64,000 nucleotides of DNA. It comes from Oryzomonas sp. (lineage in GTDB: Bacteria; Desulfobacterota; Desulfuromonadia; Geobacterales; Pseudopelobacteraceae). The stretch spans positions 1 to 64,000 of the forward strand of contig JARLHN010000008.1 of assembly GCA_031292255.1 (NCBI GenBank), in the 5' to 3' direction. A program made the position numbers and the translations under genes. Of the stretch, positions 18,146 through 28,069 are shown piece after piece. Numbering within the stretch: position 1 is the first letter of the stretch; every line of letters begins with the position of its first letter. The notes under the pieces are model-generated. The model ran no database searches and was not told the origin of the DNA. It saw nothing but the letters and a program-made list of their open reading frames with translations.

Positions 18146-18760
18146 ATGAGGCGGCCATTCCTGAATCCGAAATTGTTCATCACGCTGTTGCTGTTTGCGG
18201 CGCTTGGCGAGGGATGCACCATGATGAGGACCGGCAAGACGTCCCCTGCGGTTCAGGCCGTCTCCGGGCATGAGGAGCGTTGTTTTGCCGGGGCGTTGCA
18301 GAGCCTGATGGCTGGTAAGGAGCGGGAGGCTCAAATTCTGCTGGAAGAGGTCATTGCAGGCAAACCGGTGCCGGGGATGACCGATGAGGCGCTTTTCCGG
18401 CTTGCCGTGCTTCACCTGGGGGACGAGGACGGCACTGGAGACACCCAGACCCATGTCTTGCTGACGCGGTTGCAGAAAGAGTACCCCGACAGCAACTGGA
18501 CCCGGCAGTCATCGCCTTTAACCACGTACCTGGACGAAGTGGACGTACTCCGCAATACCCGGGTGGTGTTGAATACCAGGTGGATACAAAGCCAGTCACA
18601 ACTCCGGGAGAGCAAACACGAAGTTAAGACCCTGCAGGAGCGTAACCTTTCTTTAGTCCGTGACAACAAGGAGTTGCAGAAGCGCCTGGATCAGTTGCAA
18701 AAGCGTCTGGATCGACTGGAAGATCTGGATCTCGAACTCGAAAAGAAAAACAGCCGTTGA
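18146..18760 (+). CDS. Envelope protein with signal segment, TPR-like middle and coiled-coil tail
   Basis: About 204 residues. The N-terminus MRRPFLNPKLFITLLLFA is a signal-type hydrophobic segment, ending near GEGC. The cysteine suggests a lipoprotein, although the lipobox is not canonical. Residues about 40-120 look like TPR helices (EERCFAGALQSLMAGKEREA and onward). The last 60 residues are a strongly charged heptad coiled coil with KELQKRLDQLQKRLDRLEDL. It resembles small periplasmic assembly or scaffold proteins, but I cannot name a family. The frame is open from 18065; no clear ribosome site marks the start. Confidence 0.6.
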   Translation: MRRPFLNPKLFITLLLFAALGEGCTMMRTGKTSPAVQAVSGHEERCFAGALQSLMAGKEREAQILLEEVIAGKPVPGMTDEALFRLAVLHLGDEDGTGDTQTHVLLTRLQKEYPDSNWTRQSSPLTTYLDEVDVLRNTRVVLNTRWIQSQSQLRESKHEVKTLQERNLSLVRDNKELQKRLDQLQKRLDRLEDLDLELEKKNSR

Positions 18761-18799
18761 TCCCCGCCGGAATTCGGGTGACGGTAAATTTGCAGACCT

Positions 18800-19882
18800 T
18801 TATGTTTCAGCACGACCGGCTTTTGTCCTCTTTGTGGAGAGGAGAATATTTTCCGCGTTCGGGCATTGTTCATCATCCTCTTCACGTACGGTCTTTGCTT
18901 CCTCTGTTTCTTTTGCCGGTTCGCCCCCGACAATTGACTTGAAGTCTTCGAACATCTCAGGGTTAAAGTTCCGCTCTACGTCCGACGCCAGGATTTCGAT
19001 AGCCTCGTCATGAGTTGATGCCTTCCGGTACGTCCGCTTATTGGTCAGAGCGCAGTAGATGTCGCAAAGCGCGGCAACCTGGGCGCTCCGCGTAATGTTG
19101 TTCCCTTCCAGCCGCCCCGGATAGCCACTGCCGTCCCAACGTTCGTGGTGGTGCTTGACGATTGTCAGCACAATTTCATCGAACTGACCGGTCTTCTCCA
19201 GAAACTCGTGCCCCATGGACGGGTGCAGTTGGATTGTCTTGTATGCGATGTCCGAGAGCGCATCGGGATGATCAAGCAGATCCCTGGAGAGAAAAGTCAT
19301 TCCAATATCGTGGAAGAGTCCACCTGTTCCGACGGACAGCATCTCGTCGGCATCGATTTGGTAGAGCTTGTCGTGGACCAGCATTGACAGGATTGCAACC
19401 TGGACCGAATGCGCCAGAATGTAGAGAGAGCCGCTCGAAATTGCCTTCAGTAAATCGAGGAGGGAGTCGGCGGAGACAGCATAATCCATCAGGTTTTTAA
19501 GGAGACTTTTACAGCGGTCGAGGTCATATTCCGCCGATGCCTGCCCCGGCCCAAGGATCTCATGCACATACTCGATGCTGGTTTGCTGAAGGATCACGCT
19601 TTTGGCATGCGTAGAGAGGTCGTTACTGTTAAGAAACTCCGTCAGATGTGACTCCAGGTATGCGGTCACGCTGCCGACATCTCCCGTGCGTACATAGAGA
19701 TATTTCGTATCATTACGGACAAGACGCTCAAGGTCTGCCTGACTGAGTACGAACTCGGCGGTTTTGTAGAGAATGTAATTTCCTCCGCGTCCCTTCATAT
19801 AGAGGTTTACCGCCGGAAAGAGTTCCGGCAGCAGACATTCGGTAATCAGCGGCTTATAGTATTCCTCGTGCTGCTTTGACAT
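18800..19882 (-). CDS. HD-GYP domain phosphodiesterase
   Basis: A 360-residue cytoplasmic protein. The N-terminal 150 residues form an uncharacterised helical/beta domain. The C-terminal HD-GYP domain (about 155-320) has HSVQVAI, the metal-binding pair in GLFHDIGM, and HHHERWDGSGYP. By family it degrades cyclic di-GMP; some relatives, including in Geobacter, act on 3',3'-cGAMP. The ATG at 19882 has a GGAGGG site; the longer open frame to 20101 runs through an inverted-repeat element and is not protein. It lies downstream of a single-domain response regulator and near a GEMM riboswitch. Confidence 0.88.
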   Translation of the reverse strand: MSKQHEEYYKPLITECLLPELFPAVNLYMKGRGGNYILYKTAEFVLSQADLERLVRNDTKYLYVRTGDVGSVTAYLESHLTEFLNSNDLSTHAKSVILQQTSIEYVHEILGPGQASAEYDLDRCKSLLKNLMDYAVSADSLLDLLKAISSGSLYILAHSVQVAILSMLVHDKLYQIDADEMLSVGTGGLFHDIGMTFLSRDLLDHPDALSDIAYKTIQLHPSMGHEFLEKTGQFDEIVLTIVKHHHERWDGSGYPGRLEGNNITRSAQVAALCDIYCALTNKRTYRKASTHDEAIEILASDVERNFNPEMFEDFKSIVGGEPAKETEEAKTVREEDDEQCPNAENILLSTKRTKAGRAET

Positions 19883-19911
19883 TATAAACAATCCCTCCAT
19901 GGAATGATGGT

Positions 19912-20037
19912 ATGCCGATTTCAAATCAAGGATGAAATCAAGGCGGCGCGGACTGAGGCGACGAAGGCGTACCGTTGGCACGTTGAGGAGCCGAAGACGA
20001 GCCAACGAAGAATAGCGCATTGATTTGGAAGCGGTAT
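19912..20037. repeat. 126-bp inverted-repeat element between receiver and HD-GYP genes
   Basis: The ends ATGCCGATTTCAAATCA and TGATTTGGAAGCGGTAT are reverse complements with three mismatches over 17 bases. The core is G/C rich and keeps an open frame on the minus strand by chance. It sits exactly between the two genes and has the form of a non-autonomous mobile element. Confidence 0.65.
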
Positions 20038-20090
20038 TAGCCTGGCTGGTAGCATCTCCTGCTGAGCCGGCCTTGATCCGCCGCATGTTT

Positions 20091-20465
20091 TCACATTTCA
20101 AAGTTATTTGCCAAAACGGTGAGCAGTTCCTCTATCTTGAATGGCTTCAAGAGGACGTGATGGCGATATTTCTCCAGATGCTTCCTGGATAGGCTGTCTT
20201 CTCCCAAGCCGGTCAGAAAAATGATGGGCATATCAGCCGTGACGTGGTTGGTCTTCAATTGGTTGGCCGTTTCAAAGCCACTCCAGCCGGGCATTATTAC
20301 ATCCATTAAAATGATATCCGGCAAAAATTCGCAAGCTTTTTCAAAGCCCGTTTTCCCATCCGTGGCATATTCCACTTCGAATCCATGTAACCTCAGCCGT
20401 TCTGTAAGCACGTCAACAACAACCTGTTCATCGTCAATTATCAGAATTTTATTTGTCATTGACAT
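20091..20465 (-). CDS. Single-domain response regulator
   Basis: A 124-residue protein that is one CheY-like receiver and nothing else. It has the acidic pair in ILIIDDEQ, the phosphoacceptor Asp in IILMDVIMPGWSG, the Thr in IIFLTGLG and the Lys in VLLKPFK. With no output domain it must act by binding a partner. The HD-GYP gene lies 208 bases downstream on the same strand, so the phosphodiesterase is the natural candidate. The start could be the ATG at 20465 or at 20459. Confidence 0.88.
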   Translation of the reverse strand: MSMTNKILIIDDEQVVVDVLTERLRLHGFEVEYATDGKTGFEKACEFLPDIILMDVIMPGWSGFETANQLKTNHVTADMPIIFLTGLGEDSLSRKHLEKYRHHVLLKPFKIEELLTVLANNFEM

Positions 20466-20522
20466 GCTTGCCCCATTTCCATGGATTTGGTCGTTACAAA
20501 AGTTTCGATTTGCAGCACGTGT

Positions 20523-20912
20523 CTAGTTCCGGATTTTATCCAAAAGCTGCGTTTTGATGCTGTCGTCCATAAAGCTCTGATCGATTGCGCCCCGCACCCA
20601 GGGTTCGTTGCACTTGACCAAAATCTCCCCGGCTCCTACGGCTACTGCCGGGATGTTACTCCAGAGGGCGTTGCGAATCGACCACAACTCACCTGGACCG
20701 GCTTTTTTGCCCCTAGCCAGTTCTCGGCAATTCCGGCAGAGCATTGCAAGCGTATCCATGTTGGGCTGAATGTCGGGCTGAAAATCCCATACCTGCAAAT
20801 CCTCTTTGCCCTCGCACCATTCGCACGCGATCCGAGCCCGCCTGCCGATGGACTTGGCGAAGGAGCCAATGGCTTCAAGCCGCTTTTTGTTACCCTGACG
20901 ACCTTTCGACAT
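20523..20912 (-). CDS. Zinc-ribbon protein behind a riboswitch
   Basis: About 129 residues. The pairs CEWC (near residue 31) and CRNC (near 60) form a probable zinc ribbon, followed by a helical C-terminal region with the pattern IRNALWSNIPAVAVGAGEIL and EPWVRGAIDQSF. It looks like the small proteins often annotated as PhnA-like, but I do not assign a function. GAGGTG lies before the ATG at 20912. A terminator and a GEMM-I aptamer occupy its leader, so expression should depend on a cyclic dinucleotide. Confidence 0.75.
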   Translation of the reverse strand: MSKGRQGNKKRLEAIGSFAKSIGRRARIACEWCEGKEDLQVWDFQPDIQPNMDTLAMLCRNCRELARGKKAGPGELWSIRNALWSNIPAVAVGAGEILVKCNEPWVRGAIDQSFMDDSIKTQLLDKIRN

Positions 20913-20974
20913 ACACACCTCAATTCGAGTAGGGAGCAGGTTTTCCCCGGATTACGGTTCCCATGTCCGTGGAC

Positions 20975-21011
20975 GCAAAAAAACGCCCGTTCTTGAAGCA
21001 AGAAGGGCGTT
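20975..21011 (-). terminator. Terminator acting as riboswitch expression platform
   Basis: On the minus strand AACGCCC-TTCTTG, a short loop and CAAGAA-GGGCGTT (20982-21011) are followed by seven U. It lies between the GEMM aptamer and the zinc-ribbon gene. The aptamer 3' side contains GGGCG, which could pair with ACGCCC as an antiterminator. Confidence 0.75.
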
Positions 21012-21024
21012 ATTTGGACTTATG

Positions 21025-21115
21025 CGCCCTCTTTTTGGCAGCCCGGCTATCCTCTGCTCTTGAGGACCCGTGGATTTGCGTCCCTAGGTTACCCTAGGTT
21101 TGCTATTTACAGAGA
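21025..21115 (-). ncRNA. GEMM-I cyclic dinucleotide riboswitch, position 20 = A (cGAMP-like)
   Basis: Reading the minus strand, the conserved blocks appear in order: AGCAAACC, a TAGGGTAACCTA hairpin, GGGACGCAAATCC with the GCAAA tetraloop, ACGGGTC, then AGGATAGCCGGGCTGCC as the receptor side. These are the hallmarks of GEMM-I. Aligned on the Vibrio Vc2 aptamer (G19-G20-G21-C22-AAACC), this RNA reads T-A-G-C-AAACC, so position 20 is A. In GEMM-I RNAs, A at this position goes with 3',3'-cGAMP binding, as known from Geobacter; G goes with cyclic di-GMP. Class is confident; ligand is inferred from one base. Confidence 0.85.
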
Positions 21116-21527
21116 GGTATGTGGTGAATATTATGTATCTGGAAATATTGCATTTTTCATGCCTACAAGTCATGTCGTCGTAACCATCCGTTCTTACGAA
21201 GAACAGCAACGCAATTCCATAACCGGTTCCTTGTCCAGATCGCAAAACGTCACAAAAATATGACAAAAATCGTCTCAGTCTACTGGCGACCACCCGGGGC
21301 CTAAAGGGCCGGGGTGGTTGTGTAACGGTGGTGACTACCACCCCCGGCCCCTCCTAAACTAGGAGGGGAGGATAACACCCGGATCTTCCTCCTTCTTGAT
21401 AAGAAGGGGATTAGAGGGTGGTTGAGTACAAGTCTAAAATTATTTTGCCATCGAAATTCCCAAGGGTATACAATGATTTCGATTCGCGCGGGCAAAATTG
21501 ATGACGTAAAGGAGAATCAGCGAGGCC
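21116..21527. other. Gene-free stretch with palindromic repeats
   Basis: No credible gene. Positions about 21286-21316 form a hairpin (ACCACCCGGGGCC with GGCCGGGGTGGT), and further C/G-rich half-palindromes run to about 21425. They belong to the CCCTCCC-type extragenic repeats also seen near murA. Confidence 0.5.
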
Positions 21528-21791
21528 ATGAAGGCGGAGGTCTATTCCATAACGTACAGGATCCCCCTGACGGATGCCCAGCAGACAAAGCTCGACCGGA
21601 AGTGGCCCGATGGCGATCCGTTCATATCCTACGAACAGATCGAATCCCTGCTGGAGCCGCTGCCGGTTGAAGACCTTGACTGGTCCAACCACAGTGGCCG
21701 GTATTTTTATTTTACCGTTCACGGGGACGATACGGAAGGCACGGTAGCCGAGGTAATTGAGAGGCTCGAACGGAAGCTTGGCAGTAAATAA
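21528..21791 (+). CDS. Hypothetical 87-residue protein
   Basis: A small soluble protein starting MKAEVYSITYRIPLTDAQQT and ending in a charged helix. It has no recognised motif. A ribosome-site-like GAGG lies six bases before the ATG. Codon use and composition look normal for a real gene. It stands alone between repeats and the hemerythrin gene. Confidence 0.55.
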   Translation: MKAEVYSITYRIPLTDAQQTKLDRKWPDGDPFISYEQIESLLEPLPVEDLDWSNHSGRYFYFTVHGDDTEGTVAEVIERLERKLGSK

Positions 21792-22140
21792 CTGTTATCA
21801 TTCCAAAAAACCGTTGATAAGGCTGCTCGAAAAGGGGTGGCTTTTTTATTTGCCTGAATAAATGCATTTTAATAAAAGCATCTTGTCAAATGCCTTAACA
21901 CCCCAAGTAGTATCTCAGCCAAATGACGTAATCAATATGCCTTTCCTTGGAACTAAAACGCATACTATTTTTTTACACTTCTTACTCAAGCTTTAAGACC
22001 CTTATATTATTGATCTTGTTAATTACCTTTTCGAACGGATAAGAAAATTCTAAATGTGGCTGCTGGATTGCATAGTAACACGTATGGATATATGAACCCC
22101 GGGGTACTGGCTGAAGATCCTGGGGCATGAGGTATTATTA
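21792..22140. other. AT-rich gene-free stretch
   Basis: About 350 bases of clearly lower GC than the flanks, with many poly-T and poly-A runs and no open frame of interest. It presumably contains the hemerythrin promoter, but I cannot point to one with confidence. Confidence 0.5.
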
Positions 22141-22569
22141 ATGCCTTTATTGATCTGGAAACCGGAATATTCCGTTAATAGGGAGGATCTGGACCACCAC
22201 CATCAGGAGATGTTCCACATACTTAACAGCGTGTACGATAATCTTATGGACTCCCAGGAATTAAGTTTCTTTTTACCGAGTATCAACAGGTTATCGGCAA
22301 TTGCGCGTTACCACCTATCGCTCGAAGAACAGTGCCTGAGAGAAATGCATGTTCCGGATTTCGATTATCATGTGGCGAAGCACAGGGAGTTTACAGAATC
22401 AATCGAGATAATACGGAACGACTATGAGGATAATTATCTGGAAGCCTCGAAAGAATTGATTATTCTGCTCGGCGAGTGGCTGTTTAATCACGTTCTCAAG
22501 GAAGACAGGAAATATTCCCACATGATGGGCATTCCAGAGACAGCGGGTAAATCTCAGGTCAATCAATAA
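22141..22569 (+). CDS. Bacteriohemerythrin
   Basis: A 142-residue four-helix non-heme diiron protein that binds oxygen, or senses it. The ligand set is complete: His in DLDHHHQ, HxxxE in YHLSLEEQ, HxxxH in YHVAKHREF and HxxxxD in NHVLKEDRK, with the N-terminal WKPEYSV typical of the family. As a single-domain protein it probably buffers or delivers oxygen. It is the last gene of the hisD-hisC insert. Confidence 0.88.
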   Translation: MPLLIWKPEYSVNREDLDHHHQEMFHILNSVYDNLMDSQELSFFLPSINRLSAIARYHLSLEEQCLREMHVPDFDYHVAKHREFTESIEIIRNDYEDNYLEASKELIILLGEWLFNHVLKEDRKYSHMMGIPETAGKSQVNQ

Positions 22570-22909
22570 CCCATCCCGGAACTCCCAAAACACTCCACCC
22601 CGTTTATCCTCCTCGTTCCATCCCGCACAACCACACCGCAAAATATTTACATCTGCTCGGAAAAAGGTTTGCCGCGGCTCCCGCAAAAGTACTGTGTAAT
22701 TTCCGTCTGGAAGCCTCGGATGAAAAACTATTGGTTTTCCATGAAAATATGAAGCCAAAGAGCTTGAGGAAGGGCTTGACGACGGCAAGGATATCCTCGC
22801 CGGTCTCGATCAGTACAAGGCCCATCGGCCCGGCCAGGAGCAGGAGATGGTGCGCGAGGGCTTTTCTGACTTGAACACAACCCGCAAGCGTGATATTCCT
22901 CATACTATT
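22570..22909 (+). other. Leader of hisC with an unexplained in-frame coding-like stub
   Basis: No complete gene. From 22745 to hisC the hisC frame is open and reads charged helical sequence ([20 protein letters not shown] and onward), which does not belong to HisC. It may be the 3' end of a lost gene fused by deletion to the hisC leader. I see no ribosome site at the hisC ATG. Confidence 0.4.
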
Positions 22910-23962
22910 ATGAACCTGCTCCGACCCAACATACGCGACATGAAGGGGTACGTTCCCGGCTTCCAGCCGGACGACGCGGCCTCGTGGATCAAGCTGAACA
23001 CCAACGAAAACCCCTATCCGCCGTCACCAAAAGTCGTGGAGGCCATCTACGAGGAAGTGGGCGTGGACGGCGCCTCGCTGCGCACCTATCCCAGCGCCTC
23101 CAGTTCGAAACTGCGTGAGGCGGCCGGTGAACTGTACGGCTTCGATCCCTCCTGGATCATCATGGCCAACGGTTCCGACGAGGTGCTCAACAACCTGATC
23201 CGGGCCTGCGCCGGCGAGGGGGAGGAAATCGGACTCGTCCACCCTTCCTATTCCTACTACGCCACCCTGGCGGACGTTCAGGGGGCGCGGGTGCGCTGCT
23301 TCGGCCTGACGGACGGGTTCCGCATCGCCGACTTCCCGGAGCGCTACGAGGGCAAGCTGTTCTTCCTCACCTCCCCCAATGCACCCCTGGGGTTTTCGTT
23401 TTCCATGGAGTACGTGGAGGATCTGGCCCGGCGATGCAGCGGCCTCCTGGTGATCGACGAGGCCTATGCCGACTTCGCCGCGGCCAATTGCCTGGATTTG
23501 GTGAGGCGATACGACAACGTGGTGGTGACCCGCACCTTTTCCAAGAGCTACGCCCTGGCCGGCATGCGGCTCGGCCTGGCCATCGCCCGGCCTGAGATCA
23601 TCGCGGCCCTGGATAAGATCCGCGACCACTACAACCTGGACCGTCTGGCCCAGGCGGCCTGCGTGGCCGCGCTGAGCGACCAACCCTATTTCCGCGACTG
23701 CTGCGCCCGCATCCGCGAGACCCGTGAGTGGTTCACCCAGGGATTGACGGCCATCGGCTACGACGTGGTCCCGTCCCAGGGCAATTTCGTCTTTGCCGCC
23801 CCGCCCGACAAAAACGGCAAGCGGGTCTATGACGGCCTGTACAGCCGCAAGATCCTGGTGCGCCTATTGTCCGACCCGCTGTTGGCCCACGGCCTGCGCA
23901 TCTCCATCGGGACACGGGAAGAGATGGAGCGGACCCTGGCGGCTATCGGGGAAATCGGGTAG
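22910..23962 (+). CDS. hisC: Histidinol-phosphate aminotransferase
   Basis: A 350-residue PLP enzyme making L-histidinol phosphate from imidazole acetol phosphate and glutamate. It starts [17 protein letters not shown], with [13 protein letters not shown] soon after. The PLP lysine lies in [16 protein letters not shown] and the phosphate/arginine region near the C-terminus in [11 protein letters not shown]. The length is normal. The frame is open upstream of 22910, but HisC similarity begins there. hisB follows after 92 bases. Confidence 0.95.
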   Translation: MNLLRPNIRDMKGYVPGFQPDDAASWIKLNTNENPYPPSPKVVEAIYEEVGVDGASLRTYPSASSSKLREAAGELYGFDPSWIIMANGSDEVLNNLIRACAGEGEEIGLVHPSYSYYATLADVQGARVRCFGLTDGFRIADFPERYEGKLFFLTSPNAPLGFSFSMEYVEDLARRCSGLLVIDEAYADFAAANCLDLVRRYDNVVVTRTFSKSYALAGMRLGLAIARPEIIAALDKIRDHYNLDRLAQAACVAALSDQPYFRDCCARIRETREWFTQGLTAIGYDVVPSQGNFVFAAPPDKNGKRVYDGLYSRKILVRLLSDPLLAHGLRISIGTREEMERTLAAIGEIG

Positions 23963-24054
23963 GCAAGCTGCAAGAATCAATGGAAACAATGGGTTCTTTC
24001 GCTTTTCCTCCGCGTTCTCCGTGGTCAATCAGCTTTTAGCCTTTAGGAGGTCAT

Positions 24055-24642
24055 ATGTCACGATGCGCTGAAATTGAACGGGTTACCAAGGAGACCAGGA
24101 TAAAACTGTCCCTGGAGCTGGACGGCTGCGGAGAGGGGACGATCTGCACCTCTGTCCCGTTTCTCGACCACATGCTCAACCTGTTCGCCCGGCACGGCCT
24201 CTTCGACCTGGAGATCGAGGCCTGCGGCGATATCGACATCGACTTCCACCACACGGTGGAGGATATCGGCATCGTGCTGGGCGAGGCGTTCAAGCAGGCC
24301 CTGGCCGACAAGAAGGGCATCCGGCGCTACGGCCAGGCCACGGTGCCCATGGACGAAACCCTTGCGGCGGTGGCGGTGGACATCTCCGGCCGCCCTTTTC
24401 TCGTGTACAACGTGCGGCTCCCCAAGGTGAAGATCGGCGATTTCGACGTGGAACTGGCGCGGGAATTCTTCCAGGCCTTTGCCAATCACTGCTGCCTGAA
24501 CCTGCACATCAACGTGATGTATGGCGACAACGTGCACCACATCCTCGAGGCCTGCTTCAAGGCTGTGGCGCGGGCCATGGACACGGCCACCCAGCTCGAC
24601 CCGCGAGTCCAGGGGATCATGTCCACCAAAGGGGTCCTGTAG
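24055..24642 (+). CDS. hisB: Imidazoleglycerol-phosphate dehydratase
   Basis: A 195-residue monofunctional IGPD, which dehydrates imidazole glycerol phosphate using manganese. It shows [29 protein letters not shown] and the C-terminal [13 protein letters not shown] region with the usual metal-binding His and Glu residues. TTAGGAGG lies before the ATG. It is the last gene of the his block and is followed by a two-way terminator. Confidence 0.96.
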   Translation: MSRCAEIERVTKETRIKLSLELDGCGEGTICTSVPFLDHMLNLFARHGLFDLEIEACGDIDIDFHHTVEDIGIVLGEAFKQALADKKGIRRYGQATVPMDETLAAVAVDISGRPFLVYNVRLPKVKIGDFDVELAREFFQAFANHCCLNLHINVMYGDNVHHILEACFKAVARAMDTATQLDPRVQGIMSTKGVL

Positions 24643-24699
24643 CGGGAGCACCTTTCGCGGAAAAATCCTCAAGTGTATTGGCGGACAACCGACTTTTAA

Positions 24700-24730
24700 A
24701 AAAAGGGCTACCCCCACGGGCAGCCCTTTC
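24700..24730. terminator. Bidirectional terminator between hisB and cpoB
   Basis: AAAAGGGCT and AGCCCTTTC form a stem with A-runs on one side and T-rich sequence on the other, between the convergent ends of hisB and cpoB. Confidence 0.65.
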
Positions 24731-24760
24731 GTTTTCCGCTTATTATCAAAACCGCTCTCC

Positions 24761-25594
24761 CTATTTGATCTCCTTCAGCAGCTCCCTGGCCTTCTTCGCC
24801 TCGTCGCTCTTGGGAAACGTCTCCTCCAGCTTCTTCAGCACATACCGGGCGCTCTTGTTATCCTTGATGGCCCTGAAGCATATGGCCTGCTTGAGCATGG
24901 CTGCCGAGACCTTGTCCTTGCCGGGATACTGCTTGATCACCTCCTGGTAGGCCAGGATGGCCGCCTCATACCCCTTCTCGTTGTAGTAGGTCTCGCCGAT
25001 CCAGTAGAGGGCGTTGGCGGCCAGGTCGTGCTTGGGATACTGATCAAGGAACTTGGTAAAGATATCCCGCGCAGCCTGCATGTCGCCCCCCTTGAAGGCT
25101 TCCAGCCCCTTGGCGTAGAAGGATTCCGGCGTGACAACCTCCTCCTTCTTCGGCTGGGCGGCAAGGTCGCCGACCTTCTTGTTAAGGTCGTCCATGGCCG
25201 TCTGGAGCTTGACGACCCGGTCTTCCAGGGCGATGATGCGCTTGTCCGCATCCTCCCGGTAGCGCGCCAGGTCATCGGCAGGCTTCTTCGCGGAGATAGC
25301 CAGGTCGTCCATCTTGCCGCCCAGGACCTGGAAGTCGGCTTTCATGCTGTCCATGGATGCTTGCAAGTCGGCGGCAAGCTTGCGGACCGCGGTGACGTCC
25401 GATTTGTATTCCTGCTCCACGGAGCCGATCCCTTTCTTGGATTCGTCCCTCACTCCGCCCAGGTCCTTTTCCACGGAAAACAGCCTGGTCTTGACGGCAT
25501 CCACATCGCTGCGGACCACGTCGAGGGAACTCTGGGTGGCGCAGCCGGCAAGCCCTGTCATGGCAACCAACAGTAGGTAATATGCGAATTTCAT
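24761..25594 (-). CDS. cpoB: Tol-Pal system protein CpoB/YbgF
   Basis: A 277-residue periplasmic protein with a lipoprotein-type signal (MKFAYYLLLVAMTGLAGC). A long coiled coil (about 25-150) comes first, then three TPR repeats from about 160, seen as AFKGGDMQAARDIFTKFLDQ, NALYWIGETYYNEKGYEAAI and the following unit. In E. coli the homologue coordinates peptidoglycan synthesis with outer-membrane constriction through the Tol-Pal system. The other tol genes are not here. AAAGGAG lies before the ATG at 25594. Confidence 0.85.
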   Translation of the reverse strand: MKFAYYLLLVAMTGLAGCATQSSLDVVRSDVDAVKTRLFSVEKDLGGVRDESKKGIGSVEQEYKSDVTAVRKLAADLQASMDSMKADFQVLGGKMDDLAISAKKPADDLARYREDADKRIIALEDRVVKLQTAMDDLNKKVGDLAAQPKKEEVVTPESFYAKGLEAFKGGDMQAARDIFTKFLDQYPKHDLAANALYWIGETYYNEKGYEAAILAYQEVIKQYPGKDKVSAAMLKQAICFRAIKDNKSARYVLKKLEETFPKSDEAKKARELLKEIK

Positions 25595-25733
25595 CGAAAA
25601 ATACTCCTTTGATGCTCCTTTGGCGTTCAAACAGCATTCTCTTCTTTATATATCATGCCGTCCGGGCAATGACAAGCGCGTGGGGGGCGTGGGTTAAAAT
25701 GCCGGAACCCTGCGTCCTGCCGCAGGAAAACAC

Positions 25734-25762
25734 TTGACAATCAGCCGGTATTCGATTAACAA
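25734..25762 (+). promoter_or_regulatory. Putative hppA promoter
   Basis: TTGACA (25734-25739), a 17-base spacer and TAACAA (25757-25762). The inverted-repeat element lies between this promoter and hppA, so it would be transcribed in the hppA leader. Confidence 0.4.
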
Positions 25763-25782
25763 TTTTCCGTTTCTGCATCTAA

Positions 25783-25925
25783 CAGGTTGTTGAAAATCGT
25801 CGCGAGGTGGCCGTTACGCCAGGCGCAGGGGAGCGAGTAAGCGAGGCATACCCCTTTGTGCACTCCCGTTTGTGAGCGAGCGGCAACGTCGCTGAACGGC
25901 CCTGCAGTAGATTTTCAACAACCTG
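25783..25925. repeat. 143-bp element with perfect 15-bp terminal inverted repeats
   Basis: It starts CAGGTTGTTGAAAAT and ends ATTTTCAACAACCTG, exact reverse complements. The G/C-rich core has no open frame. It has the size and ends of a non-autonomous mobile element and sits in the hppA leader. Confidence 0.75.
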
Positions 25926-25980
25926 CCGGAAAGAATTGCCATATCGGGCTATTCATATATCAACAGGAGGAAATGAGAGA

Positions 25981-28026
<2,046 letters not shown>

Positions 28027-28069
28027 TAAGGCAGAGGCTACATACGATTTTACAGGTTCTGGTATCTTG

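Noticed and set aside
22604-22903. 99-codon minus-strand frame upstream of hisC
   Set aside because: It has a hydrophobic stretch but no ribosome site or family, and the + strand frame through the same bases looks at least as protein-like.
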